Assembly (NCBI GenBank): GCA_905373315.1
Contig: CAJPSL010000029.1
Location: 1-6,044 of the forward strand
Length of the DNA stretch: 6,044 bases
From: Candidatus Saccharimonadota bacterium
GTDB taxonomy: Bacteria > Patescibacteriota > Saccharimonadia > Saccharimonadales > Saccharimonadaceae
Direction: 5' to 3'
Under the pieces are notes generated by a model. It was not told the origin of the DNA. It worked only from the letters and a program-made list of their open reading frames with translations, and ran no database searches. A program made the translations under genes and the position numbers. Shown here piece by piece: positions 1 through 5,342 of this stretch (the first letter of the stretch is position 1; every line of letters begins with the position of its first letter).

Positions 1-55
1 ACAGGTATTGAGCCAGACGAGAAGGTGGGTTTGACCGCTAATGATATGAATTTTG
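1..55 (+). other. Inverted fragment: downstream part of an S41 protease on the opposite strand
   Basis: Read on the plus strand from base 1, the codons give TGIEPDEKVGLTANDMN. This matches the pattern near the C-terminus of S41 proteases (G-I-x-P-D-x-x-V-x-L-T-x-x-D), which normally lies some 50 residues after the catalytic Lys. The minus-strand gene ending here is itself an S41 protease that lacks this part, so both halves probably belong to one gene joined head to head. The breakpoint lies about 42-60, where AAATTCAT/ATGAATTT forms a short near-palindrome. Roughly 150 bases of the gene (Lys motif to GIEPD) would be missing. A fold-back chimera at a contig edge is the simplest explanation; a genuine inversion is the alternative. 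Confidence 0.8.
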
Positions 56-1007
56 CCTTGCCGTATTCTTGCAGTGCACCCGCTACTATTTCACTGGCAC
101 TGGCACTCGACCTATCGATCAACACCACCGTTTTGATGTCTTGTAGTAGTGGCTTGCCTGTTGATTTGACTGTTTTAACAACCTTGTCGCCACGCCGCTC
201 CGTCATGATGTCTTGGTTATCCAGCCACAGTCCAGCCAGCGCCTGAGCCGCCGTTACTGTTCCACCAGGGTTGCTGCGAAGATCCAAAATAACCTTCTGG
301 ACATTGTTTTGCTTGAAAGCTTCGGCCGCTGCACGCGCCAACGCACCAGTTTCTTCACCAAATCGGTACACTTTCAAGATACCAACGCCATCAACAATAT
401 CATGCTCCACGGCTGGTGCAGTGATTTGCTTACGCGTCATCGACATTTCTAGCCGCTGATAATTACGAAGTACTTGTAGCTTCACTATAGTGTTCACTTC
501 CCCGCGTATCTTTTCCACTACCTGTTCGGTAGTAGCATCCGCCACTGAGTTGCCATTTACAGCAATGATGATATCACCAGCCTTCACTTGAGCTTCCTCC
601 GCTGGACTATTTCGTAGCACCCTGACGACTGTCGGCCGATTATTTCTCAAACCAATCTCCGCGCCGATGCCACCACCAATATTACCATTCAGACTCTTCT
701 CAAATTCTTTGGCTTCCTCAGCGTCCATGAATGTCGTGTACGGATCGCCAGTAGCCGCCACCAGACCGCGACTCGCGCCATTGATCAATTTATCGGTGTC
801 CAGATTTCCATCGTACTGTGCTTTCAGTTGTCGATACGTCTCTTGAATCCGCTCCGTATCAAGCCGCTCGGCGCTATAGCGCACACCAAGCTTTGGTGCA
901 ATCGCCGCAAATATCTGATCCGACCGCGCACCCGCGATAAAACTAACCACTGCTATAACTACCGCCCACGCAAACAGCTGAGCGTTTCGTGTTTTCTCCT
1001 TGCTCAT
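1..1007 (-). CDS. ctpA: S41 family C-terminal processing protease (CtpA-like), 3' end missing/rearranged
   Basis: Serine protease of the S41/tail-specific (Ctp) family, expected to be membrane anchored with its active site outside the cell. ATG at 1007 gives 335 codons open to the window edge. One N-terminal membrane segment lies at about residues 11-26. A PDZ domain spans about 108-182, with the GGGIGAEIG loop and the SPAEEAQVKAGD and IIAVNG motifs. The protease core follows, with LDLRSNPGG at 241-249 and the nucleophile motif SASASE at 301-306 (Ser303 by alignment with E. coli Prc Ser452). The catalytic Lys, expected about 25 residues later in TFGKG, is not found: after about residue 318 the sequence leaves the family consensus because the first ~55 bases are inverted (see separate entry). 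Residues after about 318 are therefore probably not real protein. The gene follows the CHAP hydrolase by 31 bases and has its own extended -10 box. It may process wall enzymes, which is inference. Family call is secure; the exact substrate is unknown. Confidence 0.9.
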   Translation of the reverse strand, partial: MSKEKTRNAQLFAWAVVIAVVSFIAGARSDQIFAAIAPKLGVRYSAERLDTERIQETYRQLKAQYDGNLDTDKLINGASRGLVAATGDPYTTFMDAEEAKEFEKSLNGNIGGGIGAEIGLRNNRPTVVRVLRNSPAEEAQVKAGDIIIAVNGNSVADATTEQVVEKIRGEVNTIVKLQVLRNYQRLEMSMTRKQITAPAVEHDIVDGVGILKVYRFGEETGALARAAAEAFKQNNVQKVILDLRSNPGGTVTAAQALAGLWLDNQDIMTERRGDKVVKTVKSTGKPLLQDIKTVVLIDRSSASASEIVAGALQEYGKAKFISLAVKPTFSSGSIP

Positions 1008-1013
1008 AGAACC

Positions 1014-1022
1014 ATTATAGCA
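1014..1022 (-). promoter_or_regulatory. Extended -10 promoter of the S41 protease gene (leaderless start)
   Basis: On the minus strand TGC-TATAAT (TATAAT at 1019-1014) is followed by six bases and then the ATG at 1007. The box is a perfect consensus with the TGn extension; no good -35 hexamer is visible 16-18 bases upstream. Transcription would begin at or within a base or two of the ATG, and there is no Shine-Dalgarno sequence. It sits wholly in the 31-base gap after the CHAP gene. Confidence 0.7.
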
Positions 1023-1038
1023 TGAGCGGCATCAAATC

Positions 1039-2172
1039 TTAGAAGTAGATGTAGACAAGTCCAGACGATGAGCGCTTATAATTGCGGTACAGACCATCCC
1101 AGCCCAAGTTATAGTCACTAACCGTAATAGTGCCGTCGCCGTTTACCGACTCAACATACATCACGTGACCATATGCACCACCCATTATCACCGCTGCTGC
1201 CCCTGCTCGTGGGGTGCTGCCGTTCGAAATACCATGACGAGCTGTGGTTGATGGCCACTGGTTAGCGTTACCAGCCCCGCCGAAATGCGGCACATAGCGA
1301 CCAGTACTGTGAACCTTCCAAGCAACGTAGCTCACACACTGACGGGTATACAACCCCCATGGGTCGACATAGGCATCCAACGGCGCATTTGCCCAAGCAC
1401 CTGGGTAGCCACCACCACCAGGCGTACCAGATGGCACGCTACCTCGTGGCAAACTACGCAAGTTTTCTGCAGCCTGCTGCTCACGCAATTTCGCAATTTC
1501 GCTATTACGCTGTGATGCCAAAGATGAGTAAGCTGCCTGGTCATTCTTTGTATCATTCACCAATTTCGCCTGCTCAGCCTGTTTGGCGGCCATTTGAGCC
1601 TTTTGAGTTTCCTGGTCCTTCAGTGTACGCTCAACGGCCGCCTTATTGTCCTGCAACTTCTTTTGCAGACGCTTGATTTCCTTGATTTTGTCATTCAGTG
1701 AGCCCTGCAAACTACTGCGCTGTTCTTGCTTGTCGATAAAATCACCGATGTTCTCTGAGCTAGCCAGCATTTCCAGCGGAGAAATCTGATCGTCAACATA
1801 CATGTCAGACAAGATCTGACCCATTGTCTTACGGTTCCTGTTGATAGCCGCTTCGTTATTTTTGATCTCTTCCTTCAGGGAGTCAATCTTATTTTGGCTT
1901 TCAATGATTTGAGATTGCAACGCGTTCACCTGCGCGGTCAAACGGTTCAATTCCTCTTCCAGAGTCGCCGCCATCTCACCCAAGCGAGCCGCCTGCGAAT
2001 TGTAGTTATTGGCTTCTTGTTGTTTAGCTCTAATTTCTGCCTCATAATCTCGCGCAAAAACCGTGCCAGCAGTCTGAAAAATCCCTGCTCCGGCAACGAC
2101 GGCAGCCATCACCACCAAGGCTACTTTGGTGGCTTGTTTGTGCGAAACTGGTGTGGTGGACCGTTGCTTCAT
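1039..2172 (-). CDS. Secreted coiled-coil CHAP-domain peptidoglycan hydrolase (PcsB-like)
   Basis: Predicted cell-wall amidase/endopeptidase of the FtsEX-controlled type (compare streptococcal PcsB; EnvC plays the adaptor role in E. coli). The product is 377 residues from ATG 2172. A signal peptide or anchor covers about residues 1-41, with hydrophobic core ALVVMAAVVAGAGIF and a likely cut after VFA. A long charged coiled coil (about 42-235) follows, interrupted by ISPLEMLASSENIGDFID (about 130-147), which resembles the hairpin region of PcsB/EnvC-type coiled coils. A Ser/Pro/Gly linker (about 240-259) leads to a C-terminal CHAP domain. Catalytic residues by pattern are Cys279 in RQCVSY, His336 in YGHVMY and Asp353 in VSDYN (Glu in many relatives), with Asn355. 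An in-frame GTG at 2205 would add 11 residues, but it lies in the promoter spacer, so ATG 2172 is preferred. The gene lies 56 bases after ftsX, which supports FtsX as its partner. Confidence 0.93.
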   Translation of the reverse strand: MKQRSTTPVSHKQATKVALVVMAAVVAGAGIFQTAGTVFARDYEAEIRAKQQEANNYNSQAARLGEMAATLEEELNRLTAQVNALQSQIIESQNKIDSLKEEIKNNEAAINRNRKTMGQILSDMYVDDQISPLEMLASSENIGDFIDKQEQRSSLQGSLNDKIKEIKRLQKKLQDNKAAVERTLKDQETQKAQMAAKQAEQAKLVNDTKNDQAAYSSLASQRNSEIAKLREQQAAENLRSLPRGSVPSGTPGGGGYPGAWANAPLDAYVDPWGLYTRQCVSYVAWKVHSTGRYVPHFGGAGNANQWPSTTARHGISNGSTPRAGAAAVIMGGAYGHVMYVESVNGDGTITVSDYNLGWDGLYRNYKRSSSGLVYIYF

Positions 2173-2182
2173 ACTATATATC

Positions 2183-2212
2183 ATAATAGCATAAGCACTA
2201 TCCACATGTCAA
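2183..2212 (-). promoter_or_regulatory. Strong promoter of the CHAP hydrolase gene, near-leaderless
   Basis: On the minus strand TTGACA (2212-2207, perfect -35) is followed by an 18-base spacer and TATTAT (2188-2183), with a TGC extension just before the -10. Ten bases separate the -10 from the ATG at 2172, so the 5' untranslated region would be about 1-4 bases. No Shine-Dalgarno sequence is present. This is the best complete promoter in the window and lies in the 56-base gap between ftsX and the hydrolase gene. Confidence 0.82.
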
Positions 2213-2228
2213 CCAAGTTTTATGTGAC

Positions 2229-3212
2229 TTAAATCTTGAGGTATTTATGGGTCGCAACCCATGACGAAATTGTACCAATCAGCCCACCAATGACGATCAT
2301 AGCCAGTAGCACCAGCCCAACATACGGTGTCAGATCCTGAAGTAACGTATCAATTGGCAACCATTTACGCATCGGCTCCTTGGCAAACGCCAACAGTCCA
2401 TAACCCCCCGCCGTAGCGATCACCGCAGCGATAAATCCATACATAATCGCCTCAACCACAAACGGTCCGCGGATGAAACTGCGCTCAGCACCGATGAGCT
2501 TCATCATCTGGATCTCGCTCTTACGGTTGAAGATGGCCATGCGGATAGTGTTAAACACCACTAGTGAGGAAATCAGCACAAACACAACCGTTGCAATTGA
2601 CCCACCGATGCTCGCCACACGCACCCAACCACCAATTGTTTCAATGGCCTGGCGGCGATCACCGGTGAATGACGGTTGTCGACGCTGGTCTTTGTTGGCA
2701 AGATAGGTTTCATCAGAACTAACGAAATGCTTCAGCGAAGAATAATTGTTCAGGTCTTTCACCGAAACCTGCAATGTCGCCGGTAGCTCATTGCTTGCTT
2801 CACGAATAGCTTCCAGCGCTTCTACGTTGTCTTTGTAACGCTGAGCCTGTTCGTGGCGTGCCTGCTCCGCAGAAATGTACGTTACCCCTGTTACGTTGTC
2901 CAATTTTTTAATCTTATCTGTCAATTCGTTAACAGTTTTTTCAGAGACAGATCCCTTGAGATAAATTGAAATATTTGCCTTTTGAGTGATGGTCTCCGTT
3001 GTATTTACCAAGATACGCTGTGCCGCCACAGTCACAAAGATAATCAGCAAAGTCACGCTCATAACCGCCGTCGCTGCGACTGTCAACCAAGCATTACGGC
3101 TAAAATTATTGACACCATAGCGCAGCATACGAACAAAAGCTAACGTCCGCCGCTGCTTCATTTTGTTGCGCTGCATCGCTTTTACGTTTGCGTTTGTCTT
3201 TTTCTTGGCCAT
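2229..3212 (-). CDS. ftsX: Cell division protein FtsX (FtsEX permease-like subunit)
   Basis: Membrane subunit of the FtsEX complex, which passes the ATPase state of FtsE to a cell-wall hydrolase outside the membrane. The product is 327 residues with a basic N-terminus (about 1-35). A first membrane helix lies at about 42-64. An extracellular domain (about 65-195) carries the typical ISIYLKGSVS start and the strand-rich VTYISAEQA part. Three further helices lie near 203-224, 253-277 and 296-319. The family signature NTIRMAIFNRKSEIQMMKLI (221-240), continuing with GAERSFIRGPF, is clear. The start ATG overlaps the ftsE stop by one base (TAATG), so translation is probably coupled; a GAGG-like stretch upstream is about 15 bases away, too far for a normal ribosome site. 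FtsX is expected to grip the coiled coil of the CHAP protein encoded next. No truncation is seen. Confidence 0.96.
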   Translation of the reverse strand: MAKKKTNANVKAMQRNKMKQRRTLAFVRMLRYGVNNFSRNAWLTVAATAVMSVTLLIIFVTVAAQRILVNTTETITQKANISIYLKGSVSEKTVNELTDKIKKLDNVTGVTYISAEQARHEQAQRYKDNVEALEAIREASNELPATLQVSVKDLNNYSSLKHFVSSDETYLANKDQRRQPSFTGDRRQAIETIGGWVRVASIGGSIATVVFVLISSLVVFNTIRMAIFNRKSEIQMMKLIGAERSFIRGPFVVEAIMYGFIAAVIATAGGYGLLAFAKEPMRKWLPIDTLLQDLTPYVGLVLLAMIVIGGLIGTISSWVATHKYLKI

Positions 3213-3895
3213 TATTGCTTATATGTTCCTCTCGCCTGGTCAGACGTAATTTTACCGTGATCGATGGTAATCACCCGTCGTTTCAACTTATTCACAATAT
3301 CAACATTATGCGTCGTCAGCAGCACCGTGGTGCCGTATTTGTTAATCTTTTCCAGCAGCCGCACGATATCCCAGCTGTGCTTAGGGTCAAGGTTACCCGT
3401 CGGCTCATCAGCGATCAAAATCTTCGGCTGGCGTACCACTGCTCTGGCGATCGCCACTCGCTGACGCTCACCACCAGATAGCTGATGTGGGAAGTTCTTT
3501 TCTTTGCCTTTAAGTCCGACTAGTTCAATGACTTTTGGCACGGTCGACTTGATCTCACGGTTGGTCATCCCAGCAATCTCCAGTGCAAAGGCCACATTTT
3601 CAAACACCGTTCGGTTTGGCAAAAGCTTAAAGTCCTGAAAGACGACGCCAATTTTTCGGCGCAATAACGGAATGTGCTTGTCTTTGAGCGTGTCATAATC
3701 AATACCACCGACGACAATCTTGCCACTTGAAGGCTTTTCTTCACGCGTTAATAATTTCAACAATGTTGATTTACCAGCACCGCTCGTACCAACCAAGATG
3801 ACAAACTCCCCAGCCTTCACATGCACGCTGACGCGATTGATGGCAGGCTTGCCTGTTTTGGTGTAACTCTTTGTAACCCTATCCAACAGAATCAT
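3212..3895 (-). CDS. ftsE: Cell division ATP-binding protein FtsE
   Basis: Cytoplasmic ABC ATPase that pairs with FtsX to control septal peptidoglycan hydrolysis. The product is 227 residues, normal for FtsE. Walker A GTSGAGKST is at 36-44 and the Q-loop Gln87 sits in VFQDFKLL. The ABC signature LSGGE is at 139-143, Walker B ILIADEP at 159-165, the D-loop NLDP at 168-171, and the switch His196 in TTHN. The VFQDFKLLPNRTVFENV stretch is typical of FtsE rather than of lipoprotein-export ABC ATPases, and the adjoining ftsX settles the assignment. The start at ATG 3895 is favoured because it begins right at the conserved MILLDRVTKSY and no in-frame start lies close upstream. No Shine-Dalgarno sequence is visible. 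A weak extended -10 lies 8 bases before it, and the promoter of the upstream small gene may also read through. Confidence 0.96.
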   Translation of the reverse strand: MILLDRVTKSYTKTGKPAINRVSVHVKAGEFVILVGTSGAGKSTLLKLLTREEKPSSGKIVVGGIDYDTLKDKHIPLLRRKIGVVFQDFKLLPNRTVFENVAFALEIAGMTNREIKSTVPKVIELVGLKGKEKNFPHQLSGGERQRVAIARAVVRQPKILIADEPTGNLDPKHSWDIVRLLEKINKYGTTVLLTTHNVDIVNKLKRRVITIDHGKITSDQARGTYKQ

Positions 3896-3903
3896 ACTGT
3901 ACT

Positions 3904-3912
3904 AGTGTAACA
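3904..3912 (-). promoter_or_regulatory. Possible extended -10 promoter of ftsE
   Basis: On the minus strand TGT-TACACT (TACACT at 3909-3904, four of six consensus bases) ends eight bases before the ftsE ATG, matching the spacing at the other gene starts here. No -35 hexamer is found at 16-18 bases. It is the weakest of the five boxes, called mainly because of position and the TGn extension. Confidence 0.4.
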
Positions 3913-3927
3913 CTTTTTATCAAAAAG
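3904..3927 (-). repeat. Two abutting inverted repeats upstream of ftsE
   Basis: On the plus strand AGTGT-A-ACACT (3904-3914) is a perfect 5-base inverted repeat around one base. It is followed, sharing two bases, by CTTTTT-ATC-AAAAAG (3913-3927), a perfect 6-base inverted repeat with a 3-base loop. Together they cover the possible -10 of ftsE and the bases just upstream. They could form an operator or be chance in AT-rich DNA. The second repeat is too AT-rich and lacks a following U-tract, so it is not a convincing terminator. Confidence 0.45.
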
Positions 3928-3953
3928 CGCGAATATAATGCTTCTGTTTTCGC

Positions 3954-4169
3954 CTAGTCTTTGAGGCTCAAGTCAAATGTCGAAAAATCCAGGTTTTCCA
4001 AAGTGTTCGTTGACTGCTTTGCAATACGACGATTCTTCTTTGCTTTGGTCTCCTTGTCTGCGCCAGAAAAAATCTCATTGCGCTCTCGGTAAAGCGTACT
4101 CAACTCACTCAACAAATCTTGAATATGAGAATCAATTTCCTGAACCTTTTGAAAATCCAACACCTTCAT
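3954..4169 (-). CDS. Small charged protein of unknown function, prfB-ftsE spacer gene
   Basis: I do not recognise this protein. From ATG 4169 it has 71 residues. An N-terminal half with heptad-like spacing (about 4-34, hydrophobic positions in VLDFQKVQEIDSHIQDLLSE) predicts an amphipathic helix or short coiled coil. A very basic patch follows (KAKKNRR at about 42-48), then a polar acidic tail with DFSTFDLSL (61-69). No signal peptide or membrane helix is seen, so it is likely cytoplasmic. That it is a real gene is supported by its promoter: TTGACT, 17-base spacer, TGC-TATCAT, then six bases to the ATG. It also fills the only room between prfB and ftsE. An in-frame TTG at 4175 abuts the -10 box and is not preferred. 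The gene ends with TAG, 58 bases before ftsE. Its position suggests a link to translation or division, but that is only context. Confidence 0.72.
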   Translation of the reverse strand: MKVLDFQKVQEIDSHIQDLLSELSTLYRERNEIFSGADKETKAKKNRRIAKQSTNTLENLDFSTFDLSLKD

Positions 4170-4175
4170 ATTCAA

Positions 4176-4204
4176 ATGATAGCACTTGATTGCTAAAAAG
4201 TCAA
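4176..4204 (-). promoter_or_regulatory. Promoter of the small unknown gene, leaderless
   Basis: On the minus strand TTGACT (4204-4199, five of six -35 bases), a 17-base spacer and TATCAT (4181-4176, five of six -10 bases) with TGC extension. The ATG at 4169 lies six bases after the -10, so transcription should begin at or next to the start codon. It fills most of the 55-base gap after prfB and may also supply transcription to ftsE-ftsX. Confidence 0.78.
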
Positions 4205-4224
4205 GGATATTTGGTAGCTAAATA

Positions 4225-5313
4225 TTATTCGTCTTTCGACGCATGTTGACTAAGAAATGCCGTCATAAAATCATCAATTTTACCGTCTAGCACACCCTGC
4301 GTATCTCGGTCTTCATGTTTGGTCCGAGTATCTTTAACCAGGGTGTACGGATGCAACACATAATTTCGTATTTGACTGCCCCAGTTGGCCGATTCACCAG
4401 CCCTGAGATCTGACAAGCTGTCCGCGTGCTGCTCGAGCTGCATCGCCAACAGCTTGGAGCGCAAAATTTTCAACGCAGTTTCTTTGTTTTGAATCTGACT
4501 GCGCTCATTTTGAATCGCCACTACAATTCCTGTTGGCACGTGCGTGACACGAACTGCTGAGTCAGTCGTATTCACTCCCTGTCCGCCCTTGCCACCACTG
4601 CGGTAAACGTCTATTTTTAGATCACTCGGGTCAATGTCCACTTCGTCTGGCGTATCAATTTTTGGCAGTACCTCAACCAGTGCAAAGCTAGTCTGGCGCA
4701 AATTATCAGCATTAAACGGGCTGAGCCGCACCAAGCGATGCACACCATTTTCTGAGCGTAATTTACCATACGCAAACGGCCCTGATATCTCCAGCACAAC
4801 CGTCTTCAAACCACCATCATCATTCGCAGACCGTTCCAAAACATCAGTTTTCATGCCAGATCGTTCCGCCCACCGCAAATACATACGCTCCAGCATCTGC
4901 GCAAAATCTTGGGCATCCAAGCCACCAACACCTGCCGAAATACGCACCACCGCCTCACGGCCATCATATTTCCCGCTAAATAGCAGGTCTGTTTTGCGGG
5001 CCGAGAATTCCGCCTCCAAGGCATCTATTTGCTTAGTGAACTCATCCAATAAATCATCATCCCCCAGTTCCATCAGCTCCAGCAAATCATCCAACTGAAC
5101 ACCTAGCACCTGCCACGGCTGCACCGTTTGACGCAACGCAGCTACCTTTTTGGCGACCGACTGAGCGTGGTCAGGATTATTCCAAATTTCGGGCTGGTTC
5201 AATTGCTCTTCTAGTACCGCCAATTCTTCGGCAAGCGCATCAAACTGCAATGCTTGTTTAGCCTGCATGACGTCGCTGCGAAGAGATTGGACCCGTTTTT
5301 TCAATGGCTGCAT
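4225..5313 (-). CDS. prfB: Peptide chain release factor 2 (RF2)
   Basis: Class I release factor that reads UAA and UGA stop codons and triggers peptidyl-tRNA hydrolysis on the ribosome. The product is 362 residues from ATG 5313, usual for RF2. Order of parts: N-terminal helical domain (about 1-105), then the core with the stop-codon motif SPF at 198-200 (RLSPFN), which marks RF2 rather than RF1 (PxT). The GGQ catalytic motif is at 243-245 in RSGGKGGQGVNTT, and the C-terminal part has the RNYVLHPYTLVKD segment. The in-frame ATG at 5322 would add three residues, but it overlaps the TATAAT box, so ATG 5313 is preferred. No programmed frameshift is present: where E. coli has an in-frame UGA near codon 25, this gene reads straight through as L-Q-F-D. 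The gene lies 29 bases after murD, and stops with TAA. Confidence 0.97.
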   Translation of the reverse strand: MQPLKKRVQSLRSDVMQAKQALQFDALAEELAVLEEQLNQPEIWNNPDHAQSVAKKVAALRQTVQPWQVLGVQLDDLLELMELGDDDLLDEFTKQIDALEAEFSARKTDLLFSGKYDGREAVVRISAGVGGLDAQDFAQMLERMYLRWAERSGMKTDVLERSANDDGGLKTVVLEISGPFAYGKLRSENGVHRLVRLSPFNADNLRQTSFALVEVLPKIDTPDEVDIDPSDLKIDVYRSGGKGGQGVNTTDSAVRVTHVPTGIVVAIQNERSQIQNKETALKILRSKLLAMQLEQHADSLSDLRAGESANWGSQIRNYVLHPYTLVKDTRTKHEDRDTQGVLDGKIDDFMTAFLSQHASKDE

Positions 5314-5320
5314 AGAACCC

Positions 5321-5329
5321 ATTATACCA
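5321..5329 (-). promoter_or_regulatory. Extended -10 promoter of prfB (leaderless start)
   Basis: On the minus strand TGG-TATAAT (TATAAT at 5326-5321) is followed by GGGTTCT and the ATG at 5313, so transcription would start at or next to the A of the ATG. The -35 is weak (GTTATA at 17-base spacing, overlapping the murD stop). The arrangement TATAATGG(G)TTCTATG is almost identical to that of the S41 protease gene, 4.3 kb away. Confidence 0.72.
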
Positions 5330-5342
5330 TCAGATCCGTGTC

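Noticed and set aside
1..60. S41 protease that has naturally lost its catalytic lysine (TFSSGSIP in place of TFGKGSVQ)
   Set aside because: The apparent TFxxGS match is short and needs a three-residue insertion, while the same bases read on the plus strand give a much better S41 match (GIEPDEKVGLT). An inverted segment explains the data better than a pseudoenzyme.
25..1025. Plus-strand open frames across the S41 protease region
   Set aside because: They are short, lack recognisable domains and lie opposite a clear minus-strand protease with PDZ and active-site motifs. Only the first ~55 bases have meaningful plus-strand coding sense.
2173..2205. Eleven-residue N-terminal extension of the CHAP hydrolase from GTG 2205
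   Set aside because: The GTG lies in the spacer between a perfect -35 and a good -10 box; ATG 2172 starts a normal signal peptide.
3913..3927. Intrinsic terminator between the small gene and ftsE
   Set aside because: The stem is almost all A-T pairs with no GC core and no U-tract after it.
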